A stretch of 64,000 bases of DNA, taken from NCBI GenBank assembly GCA_963739795.1, contig CAVUBL010000010.1, positions 1 to 64,000 of the forward strand, in the 5' to 3' direction. The position numbers were made by a program, and so were the translations under genes. How positions within the stretch are numbered: the stretch's first letter is position 1; every line of letters starts with the position of its first letter. Source of the DNA: CAVUBL01 sp963739795 (GTDB taxonomy: Bacteria; Acidobacteriota; Thermoanaerobaculia; Multivoradales; DATKCC01). This document shows, one piece after another, positions 51,913 to 62,154 of the stretch. Below the pieces are notes generated by a model. The model did not search any database and was not told the DNA's origin. It was given only the letters and a program-made list of their open reading frames with translations.

Positions 51913-53301
51913 TTGTATCCTCCGGCGGTGCGAGTGTCTCGGAAGCATCGGTGGCGCGGGAGCGGTCCGGCGCTCCTCGTCCTGGCCGGCGCGTTGCTCG
52001 CCGCAGGCTGTGACGCGGGCCCGCAGATCCCCGTCGCGAAGCACCTGATCCTGGTCACCGTGGACACCTGGCGCGCCGACCACGCCTTCGCCGAGCGGGC
52101 CGGCGTGCCCCTGACTCCGCGGCTCTCGGAGCTGGCTGCGGAGTCGACCCGCTTCACCCAGGCCAGCTCGGTGGCCGACCGGACCACTCCCGGGGTCACC
52201 GGCTTCCTCACCGGCCTCTTGCCCCACCGCACCGGCGTCCTGGTCAACGTCCACGTCGTACCCCCGGAGGTGCCCACGCTGGCGACGGTGCTTCAGGGGG
52301 AGGGCTTCGTCACCCGCGCCCTGGTCGCCAACCCGGTGCTCGCGCCGGGCAACGGGTTCGAGCACGGCTTCGACCACTACCGGCTGCTCGAGCCACGCGA
52401 CCACCTGGTCAAAGCCCAGGCCGACGCGGTGACCGACGCCGCGCTCCGCGAGCTCGACCAGGATCTCGAAACGGGCGGCCGAGTATTTCTCTGGGTGCAC
52501 TACTTGGACCCCCACGGCCCCTATCGGCCGCCGGAGGAGGCTCGGGACCTGTTTCCCCTCGACCGCTTCGGCCCCTCGGTGCGTCCGGTCGCGCTCCTCG
52601 ATCGCGGGGACCAGTCGGGCCTCGGCGGCGTACCCGGCTATCAGCAGCGGGGCTTCGAGCAACCCTCCCGGGACGCGCGGGACTACCTGGCCCGGTACGC
52701 CGCCGAGATCCGGTTCCTGGACGCCCAGGTCGGCCGGCTTGTCGACGGGTTGCGTGCCCGCGGGATCCTGGACGAAAGCCTCCTGGTGTTGACCGCGGAC
52801 CACGGCGAGGCGCTGGCAGGGGACCATGGCCACTACTTCAGCCATGCCAACGGCCAGACGGCGGACCAGATCCACATCCCCCTGATGATCCGCTGTCCGG
52901 GATGTCCGCAGGGCCGGCTCATCGACCGCCCGGTGTCGACCGTGGACATCCTCCCGACGGTCCTTGATCGGCTCGGGCTGGACGTGAAGGTGGTGACCGA
53001 CGGCATCGACCTGCTGGACGACCGGCCCCGCCTCGTCGTGAGCCAGGGCTTCCGGCAGATCTCGGTGCGCAGCGGGCACTGGAAAGCGATCTGGCAGGAG
53101 GGCCAAACGCCGGCTCTGTACAATCTCCGCAGGGATCCCGGAGAGCGCCACAACCTGGCCGCGAGGCGTCCGCGAAAGCTCCAGGAGCTGGCCCATGCGA
53201 TGCATGGCGTGCGCAAGCTCCCGATCCTTGCCCGGGCCACCGTGCGGGCGCATACGAACAAGCGGCTGCGGGAGTCCCTGAGGGCGCTCGGGTACATCTG
53301 A
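51913..53301 (+). CDS. Sulfatase-like hydrolase, second copy, lipoprotein
   Basis: TTG at 51913 follows a GGGAGGAGG ribosome site just outside MITE 2; GTGs at 51928 and 51934 are alternatives. About 462 residues with a lipoprotein signal (ALLVLAGALLAAGC). Metal motifs: HLILVTVDTWRADHAF, VFLWVHYLDPHGPY, LTADHGEALAGDHGHY. The nucleophile region VADRTTPGVTGFLTG has Thr where sulfatases have Cys/Ser, so classical sulfatase activity is unlikely. It shares the ALGYI C-terminus with the gene at 45211-46614 but is clearly diverged. Confidence 0.82.
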   Translation: MYPPAVRVSRKHRWRGSGPALLVLAGALLAAGCDAGPQIPVAKHLILVTVDTWRADHAFAERAGVPLTPRLSELAAESTRFTQASSVADRTTPGVTGFLTGLLPHRTGVLVNVHVVPPEVPTLATVLQGEGFVTRALVANPVLAPGNGFEHGFDHYRLLEPRDHLVKAQADAVTDAALRELDQDLETGGRVFLWVHYLDPHGPYRPPEEARDLFPLDRFGPSVRPVALLDRGDQSGLGGVPGYQQRGFEQPSRDARDYLARYAAEIRFLDAQVGRLVDGLRARGILDESLLVLTADHGEALAGDHGHYFSHANGQTADQIHIPLMIRCPGCPQGRLIDRPVSTVDILPTVLDRLGLDVKVVTDGIDLLDDRPRLVVSQGFRQISVRSGHWKAIWQEGQTPALYNLRRDPGERHNLAARRPRKLQELAHAMHGVRKLPILARATVRAHTNKRLRESLRALGYI

Positions 53302-53361
53302 GGGCGTCGGGCCCGGAGAGATCGTGGCAGCGCCGGGCAAGGGCGCTCTCGAGGGGCATCC

Positions 53362-54600
53362 TCAGGGCGGCTGGGCCTGGTGACCGCCGGCGGTCGCCTC
53401 GTACCCGGTCAGCTCCACGTACCCGCGCCCGGAGACCGGGTGCCCGCCGTGGCTTCCGGTGATCGCCACCGCCCCTTCCCAGTAGCGGAACCCCACATCG
53501 AGCTCCTGGTCGGCGAGGAGGGGCTCGATCTCCAGGTCGAGGTCGGCGCCGGGGGCCTCGAGGTGCCAGCGCGCGGGGTAGACGGCGCCGGAGCGGGGGC
53601 TCGTCCAGTGGTCTTCGACGCCGATTGACACCTCGCTCCCGATCAGGTGCCGGGAGCCGCCATCCGGGTCGACGAGGGTGCCGCTCGAGGCCGGATCGAT
53701 CGAGCCGCCCTCGCGGCGCAGGCGGTAGAGCATCAGATCCCAGTCGTCGGAGAGCTGAAGCGCGAACCAGTCCCAGCCCACCTCGCCCTCGGCGAGGGCG
53801 CTGGTGCTCCACTCCCGGTCGAGCCAGGAGAGGCCGGTGACCGGAAACTCCCGGCCGTCGGCGGTCACCGAACCGCGGGTCGCGAGGCGGGGGACCGAGT
53901 AGTAGTAGGAGGCGTTGCCGGGTCCGCCCCCCTTGTCGGACAGGCCGTGGTCGCCGTGGAGCACGGGGGGCCCCACCGCTTCGAGGTGCAGGTCGATGGC
54001 GTCGTCGCCGTCCGCCGCGTGGAGGTGGAGGGGGCCGAGGGCCGCGGGCCCGGGGTGGGCCTCTCCGCCTCCGACCGCCCGCGCTCCCCAGTCGTCGACC
54101 CAAACCCGGAACGGGCTCGCCTGGGCGCCGGCGAGGCCCAGGGCTCCGCGGGCCAGGCGCGCGGCCGAGTGGAACCGGCCCGCGCCGACGTCGCTGAGGG
54201 CGAAGTGGGCGAGATACGCCTGGCGGGTGGCCCAGGCGGAGGAGCGCTCTCCGTCGTCTCTTCCGGCGGCCGGCGGCGCCAGGGCGGTGCGGAAGACGGT
54301 GAGCTGGTAGCCGAAGCGCCGCCCACCCGACGCCGTCAGGTTGCCGGTGAAGTACCACCACTCGGTCCGGAAGCCGGGGTGGGGCCCGTGGTCGGCTGGG
54401 AACTCGAAGGGCCGGGGCGCCAGCGCCCTCTCGAATCCCTCGCCGGCCCCGGCCCGCATCGCCCCGGACACCGAGAGCGTCGCCCGGGAAGGCTCCGGCC
54501 GCTCCCAGGACTCCTGCGAGCAGGCGAGCGCTGAGGCCGCCGCGACGGCCAGGCTGGTCAGGAGGGCCAGCGCGGCCAGGCTCCGGAGCCGCCCGGTCAT
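53362..54600 (-). CDS. AttH/CrtC-like lipocalin-fold protein
   Basis: 412 residues, signal peptide or lipoprotein signal (LALLTSLAVAAASALAC). The family signature HPGFRTEWWYFTGNLTASGGRRFGYQLTVFRTAL at residues ~75-110 is diagnostic of the AttH/carotenoid 1,2-hydratase-like group, with WLDREWSTSALAEGEVGWDWFALQLSD in the second half. The ATG overlaps the stop of the permease gene by 4 nt. ATPase-permease-AttH order equals the attEFGH-type transport operon; a lipid or hydrophobic-substrate carrier at the outer face is likely. Confidence 0.88.
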   Translation of the reverse strand: MTGRLRSLAALALLTSLAVAAASALACSQESWERPEPSRATLSVSGAMRAGAGEGFERALAPRPFEFPADHGPHPGFRTEWWYFTGNLTASGGRRFGYQLTVFRTALAPPAAGRDDGERSSAWATRQAYLAHFALSDVGAGRFHSAARLARGALGLAGAQASPFRVWVDDWGARAVGGGEAHPGPAALGPLHLHAADGDDAIDLHLEAVGPPVLHGDHGLSDKGGGPGNASYYYSVPRLATRGSVTADGREFPVTGLSWLDREWSTSALAEGEVGWDWFALQLSDDWDLMLYRLRREGGSIDPASSGTLVDPDGGSRHLIGSEVSIGVEDHWTSPRSGAVYPARWHLEAPGADLDLEIEPLLADQELDVGFRYWEGAVAITGSHGGHPVSGRGYVELTGYEATAGGHQAQPP

Positions 54601-57248
54601 TCTTCCCTCAGGGCCGCCGCCGGCCGGGTCCGCGCCATCCGCCAAGCGGGGTAGAGGCCAGCCACCAGGGCGGCCACGACGGCGAGGCCCACCGCCTGGA
54701 GCAGGACCTCCGGGGCCACCCGCATCTCCAGGGTCCAGCCAAACGAGCGCCGGTTGATGACGAAGATCATGATGGCCGCCAGGACCAGGCCCACGGGCAG
54801 GGCGAGGAGGCCCGCGGCGAGGCCCATGAGACCGGTCTGGGAGGTGATGAGCTGCCACACCTGGCCCGGGGTCATGCCGTTCGCCCGCAGCACGCCCAGC
54901 TCGCGGGCCCGCTCGAGCTGAAGCGCCATGAGGGCCGAGAGCACGCCCACGAAGGCCACCAGCCCGGCGAGGAGCCGGAGCACGGACGTGATGGCGAAGG
55001 TGCGGTCGAAGATCCGCATAGAGGTCTCGCGCAGGTCCCGGTTCGAGCGCACCGAGACCTCCTGGTGCGGAGCCGCGAGCCGGCGGATGCGGTCGGCGAG
55101 GTCGACGAGATCGGGGCGGTCGACGCCGGGGGCGGCGTAGACCGAGAGGGCCGAGAGCCCGGAATCGCGCCACCAGCGGCGGTAGGTCCCGAGGTCGAGG
55201 AGCACGGCACCCGGGTCGCGGCCGAAGTCGGCGTACACCCCGGCGACCTCGAAGGACCGCTCCCCCGACGCCGTGGGCAGGCGAATCCGGTCGCCCACCC
55301 CGAGGTGGCGGCGGGTCGCCAGGGGCTCGGAGACCAGGACCGCCGAACCCCGCCCGACCGCCGCCCAGGCGCGCCCGGGGTCGCCGGCCAGGAGCCGGAA
55401 GCCGCTCCGACCCCTGGGGCCGAGGTCGAAGGCGAGGAGCGCCACTGGGATCGACGCGCGGGCAGCGCTCTCAGGTCCCGCGGGCAGCCTCACCGACACA
55501 CGCCGAAGGCTGTCGACCCGTTCGACTCCCGGCGCCTCCCGCACGGCCCGGGCCACGGCCGGATCGAGGGTGACCCCCGCCGCCGACGGCCCGGGGGAGG
55601 GCGGGCTGACGTAGAGGTCGGCCTGGAGGGTCTGCCCGAGCCAGGCGACCACCGTCTCGCGGAAGCTTCCGATCATCACGCCGACGCCCACTGTCACCGA
55701 GACGGCGATCACCAGAGCCGCCACGGCCACCCCGGTCCGGGAAAGGGCCGCCACCACGCCCCGGGCCGCCATCCGTCCCAGCACGCCGAACAGCGCGCCG
55801 GCGGGGCGGTCGAGCAGGGCCATCAGGGCGACGGTCGCGGCGGGGGTCAGGAGGGCGCAGCCCAGGACCACCGCGAAGAGGCCGGCGAAGGCGGGTTCCA
55901 GCCGGTCCGAGGGGTACGTCAGCAAGGCGCCGCCGGCGGCCAGGAGGAGGACGCCTGCGACCGCGGCCCGGGGTACCGACCGGCGGGCGCTCGCCTCGGC
56001 TGCCGAGCGCGTGAGGGCCGCGCGCGGCGGCGTCGAGGTGGCCTCCATCGCCGGCCGGAGAGCCGCTGCGGCGGTGGCGCCCAGGCCGAGGACCACGCCC
56101 TTGATCAGGCTCGCCGGCGCCAGGGAGAGCCGGCGGACCGAGAGGACGAAGTAGAGATCGTTGATGGTCCGGGTGACCAGGTGCAGGAGGACCTCGCCCA
56201 GAAGCGCCCCGCTGAGCAGCCCCAGGGCCGTCCCTATGGCTCCCACCAGCAGGGCCTCGAGGAGGATGGCTGCGAAGATTTCGCGCCGGGTCACTCCGAG
56301 GGTCCGGAGGGTGCCGATCAGGGTACGGCGCTGGACCACGGAGAAGGTCATGGAGTTGTAGATCAGGAACACGCCGCAGAGGAGGGCCAGGAGAGAGAGG
56401 GCGGTCAGGTTGAGGCGGAACGCCCGGGTCATCTCGCGGAAGGTGCGGGTGCGGGCGCCGGCGGGCTCGAGGCGAGCCCCGGCGGGTAGGATGGCCCGAA
56501 TCCGATCCAAGCTCCGATCCAGGCTCGCGCCGGCGGAGGACGAAGCGCCGCCCTCGGGCAGGGCCAGCTCGATCCGATCGAGGCGGCCGACTTTGCCCAG
56601 GACCTCCTGGGCCGAGGCCACGTCCAGGATCAGGAGGTCGGAGAGGGCCTCCCGGGAGCGCTCGTCGGACGGCTCCAGGAGCCCCACCAGCAGCAGGGAA
56701 CGCCGGTGCCCCGCCACCTCCACGGGGAAGCGCTCGCCCGGTGCGAGTCCCAGGTCCCGAGCCGTGTCGGCGGCGAGGAGGGCCGCTCCCGGGCGGGTGA
56801 CCAGGGGGCCCAGGGTGGGGGGCGGCGAGCCAGCCGGCGCCGGGCTCCCAGAGGCCGCTCCCGCCGCGAGCTCGGGCCGGAAAGCGCCCTCGGAGAAGGG
56901 ATCGACGCCCAGGACTCGGAGGGTGCGCCGCGCTCTACCGGTTGAGGCCCCGCTCCCGACGGTGGCCAGGCCCTCGACCACCGGCGCCGCCGGATGCACA
57001 CCGGCGCCCACCACCAGTCGCGGGAAGAGGGAGTCGGGCAGACCCGCCGGCCCGCCGACGATCTGGTGGGTGGCGCGCCCCGCCAGGGCCTCGGTGGAGA
57101 GGTCGAAGGCCCGTCCGGCGCTGGAGTTCGCCAGGTCGATGGCCACCACCACCGCGACCCCGAGGGCGATGCCCAGGATCGAGAGGCCCGCCTGCCACGG
57201 ATGGCGCCGGAGGAAGCGGAGCATCGAGCGGAAGACGAGGGGGCTCAT
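54597..57248 (-). CDS. FtsX/LolC-type ABC permease, fused double
   Basis: 883 residues with two FtsX domains: N-terminal helix plus three helices at ~280-410, a middle pair, and four C-terminal helices. The N-terminal FLRRHPWQAGLSILGIALGVAVVVAIDLANSS opens the MacB-like periplasmic domain; FSVVQRRTLIGTLRTLGVTRREIF and ALMALQLERARELGVLRANGMTPGQV are the two coupling segments. It is the fusion counterpart of AttF plus AttG. Overlaps both neighbours by 4 nt. Confidence 0.92.
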   Translation of the reverse strand: MSPLVFRSMLRFLRRHPWQAGLSILGIALGVAVVVAIDLANSSAGRAFDLSTEALAGRATHQIVGGPAGLPDSLFPRLVVGAGVHPAAPVVEGLATVGSGASTGRARRTLRVLGVDPFSEGAFRPELAAGAASGSPAPAGSPPPTLGPLVTRPGAALLAADTARDLGLAPGERFPVEVAGHRRSLLLVGLLEPSDERSREALSDLLILDVASAQEVLGKVGRLDRIELALPEGGASSSAGASLDRSLDRIRAILPAGARLEPAGARTRTFREMTRAFRLNLTALSLLALLCGVFLIYNSMTFSVVQRRTLIGTLRTLGVTRREIFAAILLEALLVGAIGTALGLLSGALLGEVLLHLVTRTINDLYFVLSVRRLSLAPASLIKGVVLGLGATAAAALRPAMEATSTPPRAALTRSAAEASARRSVPRAAVAGVLLLAAGGALLTYPSDRLEPAFAGLFAVVLGCALLTPAATVALMALLDRPAGALFGVLGRMAARGVVAALSRTGVAVAALVIAVSVTVGVGVMIGSFRETVVAWLGQTLQADLYVSPPSPGPSAAGVTLDPAVARAVREAPGVERVDSLRRVSVRLPAGPESAARASIPVALLAFDLGPRGRSGFRLLAGDPGRAWAAVGRGSAVLVSEPLATRRHLGVGDRIRLPTASGERSFEVAGVYADFGRDPGAVLLDLGTYRRWWRDSGLSALSVYAAPGVDRPDLVDLADRIRRLAAPHQEVSVRSNRDLRETSMRIFDRTFAITSVLRLLAGLVAFVGVLSALMALQLERARELGVLRANGMTPGQVWQLITSQTGLMGLAAGLLALPVGLVLAAIMIFVINRRSFGWTLEMRVAPEVLLQAVGLAVVAALVAGLYPAWRMARTRPAAALREE

Positions 57249-57964
57249 GGCGGGCCGGTGCGGCGCTCTCCGGCTTCGGACTCCAGGAGGGCCCCTTCGG
57301 TGAGGGTGAAGACCCGGTCGGCCAGGCCCATCACCTCCCGGGCGTGGGTCACCATGACCAGGGTCTTGCCGCGGCTGCGGACCAGGGAGTCCAGGAGCTC
57401 GAGCACCTCGATGCCGGTCTCGAGGTCCAGATTTCCGGTCGGCTCGTCGGCGATCACGAGGGGCGGGTCGTGGGCCAGGGCGCGGGCCACCGCGACCCGC
57501 TGCTGCTCGCCGCCGGACAGTCGGTCGGGGAAGCTCCGCCGGCGGTCCCCCAGGCCGACCCGGTCCAGGAGGGCGAGGGCCCGCTCCCGGTCGTCGGCGG
57601 CCACCTTGCCGGCCAGCTCCAGGGGGAGGAGCAGGTTCTCCTCCACGGTGAGGGTGGGGATCAGGTTGAAGAACTGGAACACGAACCCCAGCCGGTCCCG
57701 CCGGAAGAGGGTCCGCTCGCGCTCGGAGAGGGCACCCAGGTCCCGGCCGTCCACCAGCACCCGGCCGGAGGAGGGGAGGTCGATCCCGGCGATCAGGTTG
57801 AGGAGGGTCGACTTGCCCGAGCCGCTCCGCCCCAGGATCACCGCCAGCTCGCCGGCGCCGATGGATGCGGTCACCTCCGAGAGGACGGGGCGCTCGACCC
57901 CACCTTCGCGGAAGCTCCGGGAGACACGGTCGAGTTGGATCAGCGGGGCAGGCGGCGACGGCAC
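57245..57964 (-). CDS. ABC transporter ATPase, LolD/MacB type
   Basis: GTG at 57964 is used; a TTG at 57973 directly follows a TGCTATAGAT extended -10, so the transcript may be nearly leaderless. 239 residues. Walker A GRSGSGKST, FVFQFFNLIPTLTVEEN (Q-loop), signature LSGGEQQR, Walker B LVIADEPTGNLD, H-loop MVTHAREV. It powers the permease encoded next; first gene of the AttEFGH-like operon. Confidence 0.93.
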   Translation of the reverse strand: MPSPPAPLIQLDRVSRSFREGGVERPVLSEVTASIGAGELAVILGRSGSGKSTLLNLIAGIDLPSSGRVLVDGRDLGALSERERTLFRRDRLGFVFQFFNLIPTLTVEENLLLPLELAGKVAADDRERALALLDRVGLGDRRRSFPDRLSGGEQQRVAVARALAHDPPLVIADEPTGNLDLETGIEVLELLDSLVRSRGKTLVMVTHAREVMGLADRVFTLTEGALLESEAGERRTGPP

Positions 57965-58101
57965 GGGCGACAATCTATAGCATCGCCGGCGCAGGTCGAG
58001 GCGCCGTCTCGGGCGAGGAGGATCGTCTCCACGAGGACCTCTCAGTTTCCGTGTTCTTTCAAGAATGCGGCTGCGGATTGTAGAATGCACCGGACATCTG
58101 C

Positions 58102-61100
58102 ATGGCGCTGGGGAGGCTCGTTCGCGTGGCGCCAGGAAAGGCGGCCGTGGGCAAGCTCTTCATCTCTCACAGCTCAGAGGACGACGCGTTCGTCCGCGAC
58201 CTCCGTGGGGCGCTCGCCGATCTCGCGCAGGAGGGCTGGATCGATTCGCGCGAGCTGCGTGGTGGCGATCCGCTCTGGCCGGAAATCGAGCGGGCCATGG
58301 AGGAAGCGTCGGCCTTTGCCGTCGTGGTGAGCCCGGCCGGACTGCAATCGAAATGGGTCGGCAAGGAGCTTCGCCACGCGTTGAATCTGCAGGAGCAGCG
58401 CGGCAGGGAGGCCTTCCCGGTCTTCGCGCTCGCGCTGGACGGCACCCGGCTCGGGGTCCTGGAGGAGCTCTTCGGCGAGGAGCCGGTCTACATCCCCGTG
58501 AGCAGCGACGCGGGAGGAGTCGAGGCGGCGGTCGGTCCGATCCTGGTGGCGCTGGGCCAGCGCGAGCCGGCGGACGTGCCGGCCTCGCCCCAGCCGCCCG
58601 CCGAGCCGCTCGAGGACCTCGTGCTCGAGCTGACCGACCTGGGGTTCCAGGAGCACGGCGGGGTCCGCCGCGCGTCGGCCCGCGCCCGGCTGGTCTACGA
58701 ACCGGCGACGCCCGGCCAGCCGCACGTCCACAGCCGGGAGAGCTGGCGGCTCGTCGCGCCGATCGGACCGATCGAGGTCGAGGACCTGCGCTGGTACCTG
58801 GAGAAGTACGCCGTCTGGCCGAGCCATTACTTCCGAGACCGCGCCGCCAAGGTGGAGGAGGATCTCGGGAAGTGGGGCGAGCTGCTCTACCAGGCCGCCA
58901 TGCCTGTGGCCCACACCGCGAACGTCCTCCAGGCCTGGGCGCGGATCGGCGATCACGCCGGGCGCCGATTCTCGGTCCACGTGGACGCGGCGCTGGAGGC
59001 CGGCGCCCCCGACGACGAGGTGGCGAGAGCCAGGGAAGCCGCCACGCTGCTCCTCGGCCTGCCGTGGGAGCTGCTGCACGACGGCACGAGCTACCTGTTT
59101 CAAGGCGCGAAACCCACCCGCGTCCGACGCCGGCTGCCGGGCACCGAAGCGTTCGACGTGCCGGTCGTGGCCACGCCGATCCGGATCCTGCTGGTCACCG
59201 CCCGGCCGGAGGACGAGGCATGCGGCTACATCGACCATCGCGCGAGCGCCCTGCCGCTGGTCGAGGCCATGGAGGCGCTGCCCGGGCTGGTCGAGATCCA
59301 GGTGCTCAGCCCGCCGACCCTGCCCGCCCTGCGCGAGGAGCTGGACCGCGCCCGCCGCGCGCGGCGGCCCTACCACGTCGTCCACTTCGACGGCCACGGC
59401 GTCTACGACCGGCGCGTCGGCCTGGGCGGGCTCTGCTTCGAAGATCCCGCGGACGTCGGCAAGCTGGTAGAGCGCCGGCACGTCACGGTCTACACCGACG
59501 AGCTGGGCCCGCTGCTCCGCGATCACCGCATCCCGCTGGTCTTCCTCGAAGCCTGCCAGACGGCGCAGGCCGAGAAGGCCTCCGAGTCGGTCGCCTCCGA
59601 GCTGCTCAAGGTCGGGGTGGCCTCGGTGGTGGCGATGAGCCACAGCGTGCTGGTCGAGACGGCGCGCCGCTTCGTCGCGGCGTTCTACGAGGCGCTGGCC
59701 GCGGGCCGGCGGGTGGGCGACGCCATGCTCGAAGGCCAGCGGCACCTGGAGGAGGGCAAGTCGCGCGGCCGCGTGTTCGGCGCCGACGAGCTGCGGCTCC
59801 AGGACTGGTTCGTGCCGGTGCTCTACCAGGAGAAGGACGACCCGCAGCTCTTCGAGACCGTGCCCGCGCGGCAGACACTAGAGGATTACCAGACCGCGCT
59901 GGCCGCGCGCCTGGGCGATCTGCCGCCGCCACCGGAGACCGGCTTCGTCGGCCGCAGCCGGGAGCTCCTCGCCCTCCAGAGGCTGCTGCGGAGCGGCGGG
60001 GGTGAGGAGAGGGTCGGGGTGAGGAGGGGTGGTCTGAGGAGCGGGGGAGCGAGGTACGCCGTCGTCCGCGGCCAGGGGGGCGAGGGCAAGACGGCCCTGG
60101 CCGCCGAGCTGGCGCGCTGGATGGTCCGCTCGCAACAGGTCCGCCGCGCGGCCTTCGTGTCGGTGGAGGGGCTGGAGCGGAACGTCGCCGAGACGGTGCT
60201 CGACACGCTCGGCGATCAGCTCGTGAAGCGCGGCTTCTCGACCCAGGCCGACTGCCAGGGCGACGTGGGGAAGGCGGAGCAGGAGATCGCGCGGGCCCTC
60301 CGCGAGCGGCCGACGCTCCTGGTGATGGACAACATGGAGAGCGTCCTGCTGCCGGAGTTTCTCGCCGAGGAGACGCCGGAGAGTCTGTTCCAAGAGTCCC
60401 GCGACGAGCTCACCTCGATCCTCGCGCTGTGCGAGCGGCTGGTCGCGGTGGGCGAGACGCGCCTGGTCTTCACCAGCCGCGAGGCGCTCCCGGCGCCCTT
60501 CGACGCCGAGCGCCGGCGGCGGGAGCTTCAACGGCTGGCCCGCGAGGACGCGGTCAAGCTGGTCGAGCGGGTGGTGAACGTGGAGGGCGGCACCGAGCCG
60601 AGCGTGGGGGGCGAGAGCCGGCTCCTGGACGCCCGGCAACAAGAGATCGAGGAGCTCGTGGACGCCGTCCACGGCCACGCCCGCACCCTGGCGCTCCTGG
60701 CTCCGGCCCTGCGAAGCCAGGGCGTCGAAGCTACCCGCCGCTCGCTGGTCGACCTGATGGCAGAGATGGAGAAGACGTTCCCCGGCAGCCGGGAGCGGTC
60801 GGTTTTCGCCAGCGTCGAGCTCTCCCTGCGGCGGATGTCGCCGGGGAGCCGGGAGCGGGCGCGGGTGCTCGGCGTGTTTCACGGCGCGGTCGACCTGGAC
60901 GTGCTCCGCCACATGATGGAGTGGGAGACGGCGGACGTGGTCACGCTGGCGGAGGAGCTGGTCGAGACGGGGCTGGCGAGGCCGGACCGCTACGACCACC
61001 TGACGCTCAACCCGGCGCTCTGCCCCTACCTCCGAGCGCGGTTGGACGCAGCGGAGCGCCAGCCGATGACGGCCCGCTGGGTCGAAGAGATGCGCCGGTA

Positions 61101-61896
61101 TGCCGAGTTCCTCGTGCAGCAACAGCACCAGAACACCGAGATCGCGGCGACGCTGACGGTGCTCGAGCTGCCGAACCTGTTCGCGCTGCTGGACCTCGTC
61201 GAGCGGGCGGGGGATGCCGAGGCGACGATCGACCTGGCCACCTCGCTCTACGGCCTGCTGCAAGGACTCGGCAAGCCGCGGCTGCTGGAGCGGGTGGGGC
61301 AGGCCCGCGACGCGGCGGCGGCGGCGCTGGGCGACGCCTGGAATCACGCGCGGTTCGAGGCGGAGCGCACCCGCATCGAGCAGCAGCTCGCCGGCGGGCG
61401 GTTGCGTGAGGCGTTCGAGGGCGCGCAGGAATTGCTCGGCCGGGCGCGTGCGGCGGGCGAGCACGCGTATCCAAACGCCGACTACGATCTCGCGATGGCT
61501 CACTTCAAACTAGCCCGAGTGTTGAATACGGCCGGCGGGCCGGAGCAGGCACGGAAGCCGGCAACCCCGCTGCCGCCGCGGAGGCGAGGGGCCAAGCCAT
61601 CGGCCACTACCTCAATTACCGCCGCGACGGCGGCGAGAACCACTTCACCGACGGCCGCCTCGTCCTCGCCGTGACCCGGGCGCTCCTCGCCGGCGACGCA
61701 GCCGAGGCCGCGGCGCAGCTCGAGCGACTCGCCGCCGACCCGGACGCGGCCGCGCTCCTCCCCTTCATCCAAGCCCTCCAGGCCATCATCGCCGGCAGCC
61801 GCGACCGCGCACTGGCCGAGCGCCCCGGAGCTGCACTACACCATGGCCGCCGAGATCCTCTTCCTGATCGAAACCCTCGAAGGCCCCAACCCCTGA
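58102..61896 (+). pseudogene. TIR-CHAT-STAND protein with deleted, frameshifted TPR tail
   Basis: ATG at 58102, or GTG at 58147 with AGGAAAGG upstream. The main frame runs to TGA at 61674. Domains: TIR (about 16-140; KLFISHSSEDDAFVRDL, then SPAGLQSKWVGKEL), linker, CHAT caspase-like protease (about 350-590) with the catalytic His in HFDGHGVYD and Cys in FLEACQTAQ, then a STAND NTPase (615-900; Walker A VRGQGGEGKTALA, Walker B LLVMDNMES), winged-helix region, and helices. After NTAGGPEQA the main frame becomes Pro/Thr/Ser-rich nonsense, while another frame holds a TPR-like end (GHYLNYRRDGGENHFTDG, LLAGDAAEAAAQLERLA) to ~61820. The main frame then resumes with ELHYTMAAEILFLIETLEGPNP to TGA at 61894-61896. 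Most of the usual TPR array is missing. TIR, CHAT and STAND modules are all known from bacterial immune signalling; activity of the truncated form is uncertain. Confidence 0.85.
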
Positions 61897-61928
61897 GTAA
61901 AACCGGGAGGCGGGCAGGCTGTCTGCGA

Positions 61929-62018
61929 GCGGATCGGGAGGCGCTTCACCAGGTGCTGGCGGCGTCTCAGGCAGACGTCGAGGCCGGTCACCTCATCGAT
62001 GCCGAGGAGGTCAGATAG
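61929..62018 (+). pseudogene. 3' remnant of an addiction-module antitoxin
   Basis: About 29 codons without a start, reading ADREALHQVLAASQADVEAG, then HLIDAEEVR before TAG. Helical tails with ASxADVEAGxxxxAEEV are typical of CopG/ParD- or RHH-type antitoxins preceding RelE/ParE toxins. No toxin gene follows. Confidence 0.4.
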
Positions 62019-62154
62019 GGCAGGCCCAGACGAGGCGACCCCGGGGGCACCGGGGCGTCCCCCGCCCAGGTTTCTCCACTCCACTTCGCTCCGATCGAAA
62101 CGACAAACAAGATGGGGAGCCCGGCCCGGGTGGGCCGAGGTCTCAGACGCAACA

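Noticed and set aside
58065..60005. 646-codon frame overlapping the TIR-CHAT gene
   Set aside because: Shadow frame with Gly/Arg/Ala-rich composition; TIR and CHAT motifs are in the other frame.
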